From Streptomyces vilmorinianum (GTDB taxonomy: Bacteria; Actinomycetota; Actinomycetes; Streptomycetales; Streptomycetaceae), in NCBI RefSeq assembly GCF_005517195.1, contig NZ_CP040244.1:562501-626500 (forward strand): 64,000 nucleotides of DNA, given 5' to 3'. A program made the position numbers and the translations under genes. How positions within the stretch are numbered: position 1 is the stretch's first letter; each line of letters starts with the position of its first letter. Below are positions 37,348-45,982 of this stretch, piece after piece. The notes under the pieces are model-generated. The model saw nothing but the letters and a program-made list of their open reading frames with translations, was not told the origin of the DNA and searched no databases.

Positions 37348-37371
37348 ATCTGTGCCACGCAGATAAATATC
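37348..37371. promoter_or_regulatory. Two dyads in the NmrA/GNAT divergent promoter
   Basis: ATCTGTGCCACGCAGAT (37348-37364) has ATCTG/CAGAT arms; overlapping it, GATAAATATC (37362-37371) has GATA/TATC arms. They lie about 40-60 bp from both starts, as expected for a shared operator. Confidence 0.42.
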
Positions 37372-37425
37372 CGCGAGGAGCCCCGGCTCGTCAACCCTGA
37401 GAAGACCCTGAGATACGGTCCCGGC

Positions 37426-37902
37426 ATGAAGATCATCGACCTCGAGCCCGGTGACCCCCGCCTGGAGGGGGACCTGCTCCCCGTCCTGCGCGAGCTGCGC
37501 CCGCACCTCACGCCGCAGCTCTTCCGCGACATCCACCGCCACGGCCATCCCCAGGGCCTGCGCTTCAGCGCCGCCTACGCCGAGGACGGCACCTGCGTGG
37601 GCGTCGCCGGCTGGCGGATCATCGACAACACCAGCGCGATCCGCAAGCTCTACGTCGACGACCTCGTCACCGCCGAGACCGCCCGCTCCACCGGCGTCGG
37701 CCACGCGCTCCTGGCCTACCTGGAGCAGCACGGGCGGGAGACCGGCTGCCACGAGCTCAACCTGGACTCCGGTACCCATCGCACCGGAGCCCACCGCTTC
37801 TACCTGCGCGAGCGCCTCGACATCGTCGCCTTCCACTTCACCAAGCCGCTGACCGCAGACGGCTCGGACAGCTCGGACAGCTCGGACAGCTCGGACGGCT
37901 AG
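37426..37902 (+). CDS. GNAT-family N-acetyltransferase
   Basis: 158 residues. GNAT motif A is visible as IRKLYVDDLVTAETARSTGVGHALLAYLEQ, the acetyl-CoA-binding loop being RSTGVG. An N-terminal strand pair (GLRFSAAYAEDGTCVGVAGWRI) and motif B (ELNLDSGTHRTGAHRFYLRERL) complete the fold. The C-terminus carries a simple repeat, GSDSSDSSDSSDG, encoded by four near-identical 9-bp units. The substrate is unknown. Its stop overlaps the convergent GNAT gene by four bases. Confidence 0.9.
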   Translation: MKIIDLEPGDPRLEGDLLPVLRELRPHLTPQLFRDIHRHGHPQGLRFSAAYAEDGTCVGVAGWRIIDNTSAIRKLYVDDLVTAETARSTGVGHALLAYLEQHGRETGCHELNLDSGTHRTGAHRFYLRERLDIVAFHFTKPLTADGSDSSDSSDSSDG

Positions 37903-38423
37903 AGGCCCTCCAGGTCCAGACGCCAGTCGTTGCAGCGCAGCGGATGGCCCGGCGGGTACTCGAACTCACGCTCACCGAGCAGCTCGAAGCCGGCCTTGCG
38001 GCACACCGCGTTCGACGCCCCGTTCTCCGTCGACGGAAAGGCGTGCAGGAAGCGGTACGTACGCTCGGCCCGCGCCAGCGCCGCCACCGCACGCGTGGCG
38101 GCGCTCGCGACGCCCCGCCCCTGGAACCCCGGCAGCACCGTCCAGCCCGTTTCGTACACCGGCTCCCCGTCCCAGGTCTGCTTCCAGAAGCCGATGCCGC
38201 CGACCGCGACCTCCTCGGGGAGCAGCACGATCCGGAACATCAGCCCCGCGCTCGTCCGGTCGGCGCTCAGCCGCACATACCGCTCGTGCCGCTTGGCAAG
38301 CGCCTCCTCGCTCTCGGGGCCACCCAGGTGCTCCATGAGCTCCGGCGCGTTCATGGCGCGCAGCAGGCCGAAGTCCCCCTCGGACCAAGGCTCCAGGCGT
38401 ACGGGCGAGGCGTGGGTGTCCAT
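37899..38423 (-). CDS. GNAT-family N-acetyltransferase (RimJ/RimL-like)
   Basis: 174 residues from ATG 38423. The fold elements are MFRIVLLPEEVAVGGIGFWKQ, then TGWTVLPGFQGRGVASAATRAVAALA (acetyl-CoA loop QGRGVA), and NGASNAVCRKAGFELLGEREFEYPPGHPLRCNDWRL. The NxxSxxVxxKxGF signature is typical of acyltransferases acting on protein N-termini or small amines (Acetyltransf_3). It starts 15 bases after the AraC-type gene on the same strand and likely shares its transcript. Confidence 0.9.
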   Translation of the reverse strand: MDTHASPVRLEPWSEGDFGLLRAMNAPELMEHLGGPESEEALAKRHERYVRLSADRTSAGLMFRIVLLPEEVAVGGIGFWKQTWDGEPVYETGWTVLPGFQGRGVASAATRAVAALARAERTYRFLHAFPSTENGASNAVCRKAGFELLGEREFEYPPGHPLRCNDWRLDLEGL

Positions 38424-38437
38424 GCCCGCACTGTAGG

Positions 38438-39298
38438 TCAGGGGTCGGACAACCGGCGGGCGTATGCGGTCGGCGGTACCCCGACCGTCGCCGTGAAGTC
38501 CCGTACGAGATGGGCCTGATCGCTGTAGCCGAGCTCGGCCGCGAGCCCGGCCCAGTCCAGGGCGCCCTGCGCCTTGGCAGCCTTGGCGCCCCCGGCTGAC
38601 TCGGCGGACTCGACGCGCTCCAGGGCGTCGTGGATGCGGTGGCGCAGGATGACCCACTTGGGGCCGACCCCGACGCACTGGGAGAACAGCCGCTGGAGGG
38701 AGCGGCTCGACAGCCCCTGCGTGCGGGCCAGTTCGGACACGCGGCGGATCGTACGGTCCGTACGGACCAGCTCCATCAGCGCCATGGCCTGGACGGCCTG
38801 CGGGTCGGGCTCGGGGCCGTGGGCCAGCAGGAAGGCGTCGAGCGCCGCCACGCGCGCGTGGTCGGTCTCGGGGGTGAGCACGGCGGCCACGGAGGCGTCC
38901 CCCGCGCCCGCGAACACCTCGTCGAGCGGGACGCGCCGGCCCGTCCACGCCGACACCGGCCGCGCGGGGGCGAAGGGCCGGAAGCCGCCCGGACGGAACT
39001 TCACTCCGCAGACCCGGCCGACGCCTGTGAGCTTCTTCGTGAACAGGTCGAGCCCGATCCCGGAGACCTCTCCGGAGGAGTCCTCCCCATAGCGCTGGAA
39101 GACGACGTTCACGGAGGGATGCGGGACGACATGGGAGGCGTACGGCTCGGACAGGTCCCAGTCGATGAACCAGTAGTTGTCCACGTAGGGGCGCAGCTCC
39201 GGCGTCGCCGGCACGTGGCGGCGGAACCGGACGTGGGCGAAGAGCTCGGCGGCGTCGACGATGCCGCGGGTGTCACGGCGCGGACCGGAAGCAGTCAT
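38438..39298 (-). CDS. AraC-family transcriptional regulator
   Basis: 286 residues from ATG 39298. The N-terminal ~150 residues form a DUF6597-type sensor domain (RFRRHVPATPELRPYVDNYWFIDWDL; VNVVFQ; VKFRPGGFRPF). The C-terminal AraC double helix-turn-helix reads VSELARTQGLSSRSLQRLFSQCVGVGPKWVILRHRIHDAL and LAAELGYSDQAHLVRDFTATVGVPPTAYARR. The AraC domain carries a short Ala/Glu-Ser insertion between the two helix-turn-helix motifs. It lies directly upstream of a GNAT gene, its likely target. Confidence 0.92.
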   Translation of the reverse strand: MTASGPRRDTRGIVDAAELFAHVRFRRHVPATPELRPYVDNYWFIDWDLSEPYASHVVPHPSVNVVFQRYGEDSSGEVSGIGLDLFTKKLTGVGRVCGVKFRPGGFRPFAPARPVSAWTGRRVPLDEVFAGAGDASVAAVLTPETDHARVAALDAFLLAHGPEPDPQAVQAMALMELVRTDRTIRRVSELARTQGLSSRSLQRLFSQCVGVGPKWVILRHRIHDALERVESAESAGGAKAAKAQGALDWAGLAAELGYSDQAHLVRDFTATVGVPPTAYARRLSDP

Positions 39299-39325
39299 GC
39301 CGCGCACCCTAGGGGGCGGCCCCGC

Positions 39326-39571
39326 TCACCGCAGGCGGCCCGCGGAACCCACCGAGAGGCGCGAGACGACCTGGCCGAAGGCGTACTCCTCGGCGGGGGT
39401 GAGCGGCACGGTCTCCTGCGGGTGCCAGACCCGTTCCAGCGGGGCGGCGGCCTGTGCGCGGCGGGCGCGGGCACGCAGGCCCTGCGCCACCCACACCGCG
39501 GCGGAGGCGGCGAGCACGCCGAAGAGGGTGATCACACGAGGGTCGGAGAACTGGCCGGGCAAGGACGACAT
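39326..39571 (-). CDS. Small membrane protein
   Basis: 81 residues from ATG 39571, with GGAG five bases upstream. One hydrophobic helix near residues 14-31 (ITLFGVLAASAAVWVAQGL) is followed by a basic patch RARARRAQ, so the C-terminus is probably cytoplasmic. The remaining ~45 residues (TPAEEYAFGQVVSRLS) look helical. I do not recognise the family. It is in tandem with, and upstream of, the AraC-type gene, 27 bases apart. Confidence 0.65.
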   Translation of the reverse strand: MSSLPGQFSDPRVITLFGVLAASAAVWVAQGLRARARRAQAAAPLERVWHPQETVPLTPAEEYAFGQVVSRLSVGSAGRLR

Positions 39572-39819
39572 GCTGACTCCAGGGCGCGAGGGCCGGTACG
39601 GTGGCGCGCCCTGCCAGGCGGCGCGTGCGTACGGCGCTGACGATTCCTACTGCTTCCTCCCGACCTGTTCAGTTAACACGATGATGGGGGACTTTCGGCA
39701 GGGGGTCCGGGATGAAAGTCCCGGCCCCGGGGGATGGGCGGGAGGCCCTCTTGTGTGGGCCGGGGAAGCGCTTCAAGGTGGCGGGAGAGGCAGATTCCGG
39801 CCGGGGAGGGAGCAGCCGC

Positions 39820-40695
39820 ATGTCGGACGCAGGGGCCGCAGGAGTGTGGGGGTTCACCGACGACAGGGGTACGGCGCTGACGGCCGTACGCCCGCCCGGG
39901 CGGGTGGTGGCCTACGTACGGGCCGGGGCGGGGCTTCTGGATCTCGGGGTGACGCCCGTGGCGGTGTACGGCTCCGCGCACGACGGGGCGGCGCTCGACC
40001 CGGTCAAGGCGGGGGAGCTGGAGGCGGCCGGTGTGGCCTACCTGGGGCCGGGGCGCGCCGTGGACGAGGAGGCGCTGAGGAGCCTGCGCCCCGACCTGAT
40101 CGTCGACGTCACGTACGACGGGAAGAGCCCTTACGCGCTGGACGAGGCCGTCGCCGACCGGGTGGGGGTGCCGCTGGCCGCGCTGGCGGTCGGCAACGAG
40201 CTCGGTCTGCCGGCGATCATCGCGCGCTTCGGTGAGCTGGGCGCGGGGCTCGCGGCCGCCCCTGGCTCCATGGCCGGTGCCGGTGCCGGTGCCGGTGCTG
40301 GTGCCGATCCGATCGCCTCCGCCGAGGCCGCCCTCCGGGCCGCCGCCACGCGGAGTGACCGCACCGTCCTCGCCCTGTCCGGCGCCGGCCCCGACCAGGT
40401 CCATCTGGCCCGGCCGCACGCCTGGCCCGAGCTGGCGCGGCTGCAGGAGCTCGGCGTCCGCCTGCTCGACCCCGGGCCGGGGCCCGGTGCCAGCTGGCTC
40501 ACGGCCGACTGGGAGCACGCCGCCGCGCTGAATCCGGACCTGGTGCTCTACGACAGCCGCGCCAACGCCGTCGGGCCGGAGGTGTTCCCGCCCGTGGGGC
40601 ACGCACGCGTGGCGCCGTGGAACCCGGAGATGCCGCCGAGCCCGGCGGCGTACGCCCGCTTCTTCGCGGCCCTCACCGAGGAGCTCCAGCTGTAG
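39820..40695 (+). CDS. Siderophore/cobalamin-type binding-protein homologue lacking a signal peptide
   Basis: 291 residues from ATG 39820 with GGGGAGGGAG upstream. The fold is that of periplasmic binding proteins for iron-siderophores (VVAYVRAGAGLLDLGVTPVAVYGSA; LRSLRPDLIVDVTYDG; LNPDLVLYDSRANAV; APWNPEMPPSPAAYARFFAALTEEL). There is no signal peptide or lipobox at any plausible start, and no ABC permease or ATPase is nearby. It is therefore either cytosolic with a new role or an N-terminally decayed relic; the intact frame favours a functional cytosolic protein. A Gly-Ala repeat (GAGAGAGAGAD) lies near 180-190. Confidence 0.72.
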   Translation: MSDAGAAGVWGFTDDRGTALTAVRPPGRVVAYVRAGAGLLDLGVTPVAVYGSAHDGAALDPVKAGELEAAGVAYLGPGRAVDEEALRSLRPDLIVDVTYDGKSPYALDEAVADRVGVPLAALAVGNELGLPAIIARFGELGAGLAAAPGSMAGAGAGAGAGADPIASAEAALRAAATRSDRTVLALSGAGPDQVHLARPHAWPELARLQELGVRLLDPGPGPGASWLTADWEHAAALNPDLVLYDSRANAVGPEVFPPVGHARVAPWNPEMPPSPAAYARFFAALTEELQL

Positions 40696-40784
40696 GGGCC
40701 TGCCAGGCCCGGGGTCCCGGGCCGCCCGGCCTGAACGGCCTCGAAAGCGGCGCCGCCCCCGTGGGTTGTGCCCACCCTTACCCT

Positions 40785-40809
40785 CCCCCTAGGACTTCGT
40801 CCTGGGGGG
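40785..40809. terminator. Hairpin CCCCCTAGGAC-type element
   Basis: CCCCCTAGGAC and GTCCTGGGGGG form a tight stem around TTC, 90 bases after the binding-protein gene. It probably acts as a transcription terminator for that gene. The same hairpin motif is, from memory, recurrent in Streptomyces genomes. Confidence 0.6.
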
Positions 40810-40815
40810 ACCCCT

Positions 40816-40991
40816 GGCGGGTCGATTGCCCGCAACAGGTCCCTGGGTCAGGTCGGCCCGGCGGGTCGATTGCCCACAACAGGTCTCTCGGTCAGGTCCG
40901 CCCGGCGGGTCGATTGCCCGCAACAGGTCTCTCGGTCAGGTCGGCCTGGCGGGACGATTGCCCACAACAGGTCCCTCCGCCAGGTCGGGTC
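40816..40991. repeat. Four tandem copies of a 44-bp repeat
   Basis: Units start at 40816, 40860, 40904 and 40948, each opening GGCGGGTCGATTGCCC and containing CAACAGGTC; a degenerate fifth partial copy runs to about 41005. Differences are point changes (CGCAAC/CACAAC, CCTGGG/TCTCGG). The unit length is not a multiple of three and the array lies in the 322-bp noncoding gap between two convergent genes. It is a minisatellite, not a CRISPR array, because there is no spacer between copies. Confidence 0.9.
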
Positions 40992-41017
40992 GGGGTGATT
41001 GCCCCGACGGTCGTCCC

Positions 41018-41452
41018 CTACGCCAGGACGCCCTCACCCAGGCGTGCCCGCAAGGAGCCCGCGAATTCCTCCGCGCGGGAGAGTTGGGCGCGCAGTTCGG
41101 CGACGCGTTCGGCAGCGGCTCGTTCGTAGTGGCGTACGCGTGCGATCAGGGTGGAGCGCTCCTCGGGGGAGAGCTCGCCGTCCGTGCCCGGGTGGTCCGT
41201 GGCGAGGCGGTCCACCGCCGTGAGGAGGTCGCGGGTCTCGTCGATCGTGAAGCCGAGCGGCTTCATCCGGCGGATCACCATCAGCCGGTCCACGTCGGCG
41301 TCGGTGTAGAGCGGGAATCCGCCCTGGGACGATGCCGACGGGACGACCAGACCGCTGTCCTCGTACTGGCGGATGGTCCGCAGGGACAGTTCCGTCCGTG
41401 CGGCGACCTCGCCGATCTGCATGGGCTCGCCGGCCATGCGCACTCTGCTCAC
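41018..41452 (-). CDS. MerR-family transcriptional regulator
   Basis: 144 residues from GTG 41452, chosen for AAGGA eight bases upstream; ATG 41437 is an alternative. The MerR helix-turn-helix and wing are at the N-terminus (MQIGEVAARTELSLRTIRQYEDSGLV; GGFPLYTDADVDRLMVIRRMKPLGFTIDETRDLL), followed by a long dimerisation coiled coil rich in Arg, Glu and Ala (RVRHYERAAAERVAELRAQL). No effector cysteine cluster is present, so it is not a metal or SoxR type. The target is unknown. Confidence 0.9.
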   Translation of the reverse strand: MSRVRMAGEPMQIGEVAARTELSLRTIRQYEDSGLVVPSASSQGGFPLYTDADVDRLMVIRRMKPLGFTIDETRDLLTAVDRLATDHPGTDGELSPEERSTLIARVRHYERAAAERVAELRAQLSRAEEFAGSLRARLGEGVLA

Positions 41453-41629
41453 GGTGTCCGTCCTTCCTGGCGCCTCGCGCGGGTTCCCGCGGGCGCGGCT
41501 CCCGCCCACTTCGTTCCGTTTGTCCTCACTTCAGCACTTATGGGAGTGGGAAGTGCGGCGAAACGCCTGCCGGCGGGACGGCCTTCGCGAAGGGGCGGTG
41601 GCCGCACGCCACAGCGGCCGGCCCTGCGG

Positions 41630-42244
41630 CTACGGCCAGACCAGGCAGTACGGCTGGTGTCCCGCCTCGTGCAGACGGACCGAGAAGTCCTGCCACTCGT
41701 GCAGCAGCTGGTAGACGTTGAAGGCGTCGCGCGGGCCGCCGCGGTCCGGGACCGTGGACCAGATGAAGGCCGCCGCGCCGACCGATTCCTCGCCGATGCC
41801 GCGCAGCGGGTCGACCACCGTCATGGGCAGCTTCACCACCGCGTAGTCGGGGTGAAGGACGACCAGCTCCAGCGGGGGCACCTTGTGCAGGGGCATGCCC
41901 TGGATGCCCGTGAGGACCATCGCGGCTATGGTCTCGGGCTTGATCTTGGTGAACATGCCGCCCATGCCGAGCTCGTCGCCGCCCAGCTCCTCCGGGCGCA
42001 TCGAGATCGGGACGCGGGCCGCCGTGGCGCCGTCGGGTGCGCCGAAGTACTTGTACGTCACCCCCAACCGGCCACTCCCGCCCTCCGTCGTGGGTTCCGT
42101 GGATCCTGTCGACTGCGGGGGCTGTTCCGTACGCCGTCGCCGGTGCCTCCCCGGCCGGGCAGGCTCCGGACCCAGATCGTCCGTCCCCTCACCCAGTTCG
42201 CCACCGCGATGCATATCTCCACCCGACTGCTTTTTAGGCAACAC
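41630..42244 (-). CDS. Conserved hypothetical protein upstream of hemL
   Basis: About 204 residues if GTG 42244 is used; ATG 42214 is also possible. The first ~60 residues are polar, Arg/Pro/Glu-rich and probably disordered. The rest is a compact alpha/beta domain (VTYKYFGAPDGATAARVPISMRPEELGGDELGMGGMFTKIKPETIAAMVLTG by its ends; PLELVVLHPDYAVVKLPMTVVDP; NVYQLLHEWQDFSVRLHEAGH). I do not recognise a family. It has no signal peptide. It diverges from hemL with a 226-bp gap, in which I see no Rex site. Confidence 0.68.
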   Translation of the reverse strand: MLPKKQSGGDMHRGGELGEGTDDLGPEPARPGRHRRRRTEQPPQSTGSTEPTTEGGSGRLGVTYKYFGAPDGATAARVPISMRPEELGGDELGMGGMFTKIKPETIAAMVLTGIQGMPLHKVPPLELVVLHPDYAVVKLPMTVVDPLRGIGEESVGAAAFIWSTVPDRGGPRDAFNVYQLLHEWQDFSVRLHEAGHQPYCLVWP

Positions 42245-42470
42245 GACCCCCGCCGCGCAACCCGATCATCGTGACAGTGACCTCCCCCACGCTCTCGCGG
42301 TGAAACACCTGTCCGCAAGAACGTCCGGGCCTCTGACACCATGGATTCCGTGAGCCATCCCTATGACGCCCCAGTTTCGCAGACGCGGAGGACCCACGCC
42401 CCGGCGTAATTCACAGGGTGCCCACGCCGTCACTCCGTACTCGCAGACTTACTCGCAGGTCAGGACCACA

Positions 42471-43778
42471 GTGCCGTACTCATACGAAGCCCCAGTCTCA
42501 CAGACGCTTTTCGACCGCGCGTCCCTCGTGACGCCCGGCGGCGTGAACTCACCGGTGCGCGCCTTCCGGGCCGTGGGCGGAACGCCCCGGTTCATGGTGT
42601 CCGGTACCGGCCCGTACCTCACCGACGCGGACGGTCGCGAGTACGTCGACCTGGTCTGCTCGTGGGGGCCGATGATTCTCGGCCACGCCCACCCCGAGGT
42701 GACCGCGGCCGTGCAGGCCGCCGTCTCCCGTGGCACCTCCTTCGGCACGCCCGGCGAGGGCGAGGTCGCCCTCGCCGAGGAGATCGTCGGCCGGATCGCG
42801 CCGGTCGAGCAGGTGCGGCTGGTCTCCTCCGGTACGGAGGCCACGATGTCCGCGATCCGGCTCGCCCGCGGTTTCACGGGCCGGGCGAAGGTCGTCAAGT
42901 TCGCCGGCTGCTACCACGGGCACGTGGACGCGCTGCTCGCCGCGGCCGGCTCCGGTGTGGCCACCTTCGGTCTGCCCGACACGCCCGGCGTGACCGGCGC
43001 GCAGGCCGGGGACACCATCGTCCTGCCGTACAACGACCTGGAGGCGGTGCACGAGGCCTTCCACCGGTACCCGGGCGAGATCGCCTGTGTCATCACCGAG
43101 GCCTCGCCGGGCAACATGGGCGTCGTGCCGCCGATGCCCGGCTTCAACCAGGGCCTGAAGGACGCGTGCGCGAAGAACGGCGCGCTGTACATCTCCGACG
43201 AGGTCATGACCGGCTTCCGGACCTCCCGCGCCGGCTGGTACGGCGTCGACGGCGTGAAGCCCGACCTGATGACCTTCGGCAAGGTCATGGGCGGCGGCTT
43301 CCCGGCCGCGGCCTTCGGCGGCCGCGCGGACGTCATGGGGCACCTCGCCCCGGCCGGCCCGGTCTACCAGGCGGGCACCCTCTCCGGTAACCCGGTCGCG
43401 ACCGCCGCCGGCCTCGCGCAGCTGCGCCTGCTCGACGCCGCCGCGTACGAGAAGGTCGACGCGGTGTCGAAGGAGATCCAGGAGCTCGTCACCGGCGCGC
43501 TCACCAAGGAGGGTGTCGCGCACCGGCTGCAGACCGCCTCCAACATGTTCTCCGTCTTCTTCACGGCGAACGAGGTGCGCGACTACGACGACGCGAAGAA
43601 GCAGGAGGCCTTCCGCTTCAACGCCTTCTTCCACTCGATGCTGGCCGACGGGGTCTATCTGCCGCCGTCCGCCTTCGAGTCCTGGTTCGTGTCCACGGCC
43701 CACGACGAGCGCGCGATCGAGCGGATCGCCGCCGCGCTGCCCGCCGCCGCCCGCGCCGCAGCGGAGGCCACCGCATGA
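42471..43778 (+). CDS. hemL: Glutamate-1-semialdehyde 2,1-aminomutase
   Basis: 435 residues from GTG 42471, with AGGA six bases upstream. A fold-type I PLP enzyme converting glutamate-1-semialdehyde to 5-aminolevulinate, the step after HemA. Signatures are [19 protein letters not shown] at the start, [26 protein letters not shown], and the PLP lysine in [18 protein letters not shown]. The downstream phosphatase gene overlaps its stop by ATGA. With hemA, C, D and B at 15-20 kb, the window holds five heme-pathway genes, enough to reach uroporphyrinogen III. Confidence 0.97.
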   Translation: MPYSYEAPVSQTLFDRASLVTPGGVNSPVRAFRAVGGTPRFMVSGTGPYLTDADGREYVDLVCSWGPMILGHAHPEVTAAVQAAVSRGTSFGTPGEGEVALAEEIVGRIAPVEQVRLVSSGTEATMSAIRLARGFTGRAKVVKFAGCYHGHVDALLAAAGSGVATFGLPDTPGVTGAQAGDTIVLPYNDLEAVHEAFHRYPGEIACVITEASPGNMGVVPPMPGFNQGLKDACAKNGALYISDEVMTGFRTSRAGWYGVDGVKPDLMTFGKVMGGGFPAAAFGGRADVMGHLAPAGPVYQAGTLSGNPVATAAGLAQLRLLDAAAYEKVDAVSKEIQELVTGALTKEGVAHRLQTASNMFSVFFTANEVRDYDDAKKQEAFRFNAFFHSMLADGVYLPPSAFESWFVSTAHDERAIERIAAALPAAARAAAEATA

Positions 43779-44467
43779 CCAGGGACAAGGCCGGGAACGA
43801 CATCACCGTCGTCCACCTGATGCGCCACGGCGAGGTGCACAACCCCGACGGCATCCTCTACGGCCGCCGCACCGGCTACCACCTCTCCGAGCTCGGCCGG
43901 CAGATGGCCGACCGGGTCGCCGAGCACCTGGCCGAGCGGGACGTCACGTACGTCGTCTCCTCGCCGCTCGAGCGCGCCCAGGAGACGGCCCAGCCGGTGG
44001 CCAAGAGCCACGGCCTGGACCTGGCCACGGACGAGCGGCTCATCGAGGCGGGCAACGTCTTCGAGGGCAAGACCTTCGGCGTCGGCGACGGGGCGCTGCG
44101 CAAGCCGGGCAACTGGAAGCACCTCACCAACCCGTTCAAGCCGTCCTGGGGCGAGCCGTACATCGAGCAGGTCGTACGGATGATGGGGGCCCTGGACGCG
44201 GCGAAGGACGCGGCCCGTGGCCACGAGGCGGTCTGCGTCAGCCACCAGCTGCCGATCTGGATCGTGCGCAGCTTCGTCGAGAAGCGGCGGCTGTGGCACG
44301 ACCCGCGGCGCCGGCAGTGCACGCTGGCCTCGCTCACCTCGTTCACGTACCAGGGCGACAGGATCGTCTCGGTCGGCTACAGCGAGCCGGCCCGCGATCT
44401 CGTGCCCGCGCATCTGCTCGCGGGTGCGAAGCCGGTGAAGGGGAAGGCGAAGGCGTTCGGGGCGTAG
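43775..44467 (+). CDS. Histidine phosphatase superfamily protein
   Basis: 230 residues. The phosphoglycerate-mutase-like catalytic loop is [20 protein letters not shown] (the RHG histidine is the nucleophile), and the second histidine lies in [26 protein letters not shown] supplies the conserved arginine and proton donor region. It is translationally coupled to hemL (ATGA), an arrangement suggesting a role in heme-pathway metabolism, although its substrate is unknown. CobC-like phosphatase activity is the nearest named relative. Confidence 0.9.
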   Translation: MTRDKAGNDITVVHLMRHGEVHNPDGILYGRRTGYHLSELGRQMADRVAEHLAERDVTYVVSSPLERAQETAQPVAKSHGLDLATDERLIEAGNVFEGKTFGVGDGALRKPGNWKHLTNPFKPSWGEPYIEQVVRMMGALDAAKDAARGHEAVCVSHQLPIWIVRSFVEKRRLWHDPRRRQCTLASLTSFTYQGDRIVSVGYSEPARDLVPAHLLAGAKPVKGKAKAFGA

Positions 44468-44500
44468 ACGCCGGAGCTTTTCAGGAGTAGACCCTCCCCT

Positions 44501-44546
44501 CAGGGCGGTCGGCCGACGTTCGTCGGCGGACCGCCCTGAAATTTTT
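44501..44546 (+). terminator. Terminator after the hemL operon
   Basis: CAGGGCGGTC pairs with GACCGCCCTG around an inner CCGACG/CGTCGG stem, followed by AAATTTTTG, a good intrinsic terminator. Confidence 0.9.
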
Positions 44547-44603
44547 GTGCTAATTCCGGGAACCTCCGTGTTCCTCCCGGCATCTCACTCATTGTCGGTT
44601 TGG

Positions 44604-44619
44604 ATGACCTTTCGGTCAT
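44604..44619. promoter_or_regulatory. Inverted repeat upstream of the Tat lipoprotein gene
   Basis: ATGACC-TTTC-GGTCAT is a perfect 6-bp-arm dyad 24 bases before the ATG at 44643, in an AT-richer stretch. An operator or a small hairpin in the leader is possible. Confidence 0.4.
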
Positions 44620-44642
44620 ACGGGAACGCGAATGGGGATGTC

Positions 44643-45902
44643 ATGCGCGGGATGAGTCGGATCAGCCGAAGGGGACTGCTGGGAGCGGGAGTTGGAGCCG
44701 CGGCGGCGATGGGGCTCGCGGGGTGCAGCGGTAACGAAAAGGATAGGAAGGGACGTTCCGGACCTGGTAAGGGGGGTGACGCCTCGGGCGACCCGAGCGC
44801 ACCCGCACCCACCAAGGAAGAGGGCCGGCTCATCGGTGACGGTTCCACCGCCGACACAGGAAAGCAGCCGCACCAGCCCGACGCCCCCGTCCCGCTCGAA
44901 CCGGGCCAGACCCCGCCGCAGTTCGTGATCTTCTCCTGGGACGGCGCCGGCGAGGTCGGCAACGGTCTCTTCTCCCGCTTCCTCGAACTCGCCAAGAACC
45001 ACGACGCCGCGATGACGTTCTTCCTCTCCGGGATCTACCTCCTGCCGGAGTCGAAGAAGGACCTCTACCGTCCGCCGAACAACCGCGTCGGAGCCTCCGA
45101 CATCGGCTACCTCACCGACGACCACATCAAGGACACCCTCAAGGGCGTCCGCCAGGCCTGGCTCGACGGGCACGAGATCGGCACCCACTTCAACGGCCAC
45201 TTCTGCGGCGGTTCGGGCTCGGTCGGCAACTGGACCCCGGCCCAGTGGCAGAGCGAGATCGACCAGGCGATGAAGTTCGTCACCGAGTGGAAGACCAACA
45301 GCGGCTGGACCGATCTCGACCCGCTGCCCTTCGACTACTCGAAGGAGCTCGTCGGCGGCCGCACCCCCTGCCTCCTCGGCCAGGACAACCTCCTGCCCAC
45401 GGCGAAGCGGCTCGGCTGGCGCTACGACGCCAGCTCACCCGGCGGCCGCCAGATGTGGCCGGTCAAGCGCCAGGGCATCTGGGACCTGCCGCTGCAGGCC
45501 GTGCCGTTCCCCGGCCACTCCTTCGAGGTCCTGTCCATGGACTACAACATGCTCGCCAACCAGTCGAAGAACACGACCAAGGGCGTGCCCTCGCGCTATC
45601 CCGGCTGGCGCCGGCAGGCCACCGACGCCTACCTCAACGGGTTCAACCGGGCCTACGAGTCCAACCGCGCGCCGTTCTTCATCGGCAACCACTTCGAGCA
45701 GTGGAACGGCGGCATCTACATGGACGCCGTCGAGGAGGCGCTCAAGGGCATGGCCGGCAAGAAGGACGTCCGGCTGGTCTCCTTCCGCCAGTTCGTGGAC
45801 TGGCTGGACGCGCAGGACCCCGCGATCCTCGCCAAGCTCCGTACGCTCGAGGTGGGCCAGTCCCCGGCGGGCGGGTGGAACACCTTCCTGAGGCCCGCTT
45901 GA
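44643..45902 (+). CDS. Tat-exported, polysaccharide-deacetylase-like lipoprotein
   Basis: 419 residues from ATG 44643. The N-terminus has a twin-arginine motif (SRRGLLGAG) and then a lipobox (GLAGC), so it is folded before export and lipid-anchored outside. After a Gly/Ser/Asp/Pro linker comes a NodB-like domain: FVIFSWDGAGE (metal aspartate region), HEIGTHFNGHFCG (the HxxxH zinc histidines), and IGNHFEQWNGG late in the domain. Such enzymes deacetylate peptidoglycan or cell-wall glycans; the substrate is inferred. It lies between hemL and the cytochrome c maturation genes and has its own terminator. Confidence 0.85.
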   Translation: MRGMSRISRRGLLGAGVGAAAAMGLAGCSGNEKDRKGRSGPGKGGDASGDPSAPAPTKEEGRLIGDGSTADTGKQPHQPDAPVPLEPGQTPPQFVIFSWDGAGEVGNGLFSRFLELAKNHDAAMTFFLSGIYLLPESKKDLYRPPNNRVGASDIGYLTDDHIKDTLKGVRQAWLDGHEIGTHFNGHFCGGSGSVGNWTPAQWQSEIDQAMKFVTEWKTNSGWTDLDPLPFDYSKELVGGRTPCLLGQDNLLPTAKRLGWRYDASSPGGRQMWPVKRQGIWDLPLQAVPFPGHSFEVLSMDYNMLANQSKNTTKGVPSRYPGWRRQATDAYLNGFNRAYESNRAPFFIGNHFEQWNGGIYMDAVEEALKGMAGKKDVRLVSFRQFVDWLDAQDPAILAKLRTLEVGQSPAGGWNTFLRPA

Positions 45903-45916
45903 CCCCGACATGCCCT

Positions 45917-45942
45917 TTAAGCCCCCTTGACAAGGGGCTTTA
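45917..45942 (+). terminator. Terminator after the deacetylase-like lipoprotein gene
   Basis: TAAAGCCCC-type stem: TAAGCCCCC and GGGGCTTTA fold around TTGACAA, 14 bases after the stop. Confidence 0.75.
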
Positions 45943-45982
45943 CGGGCAGCGAGGGGGGCGCCCAAGATCCCTCAAACGCCCA

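Noticed and set aside
40816..41005. CRISPR array
   Set aside because: Copies are 44 bp and directly abut, with no variable spacers, and no cas gene is present.
42245..42470. Rex operator before hemL
   Set aside because: I looked for TGTGA-N6-TCACA with up to two mismatches near the start and found none; the same holds for the gap before hemB.
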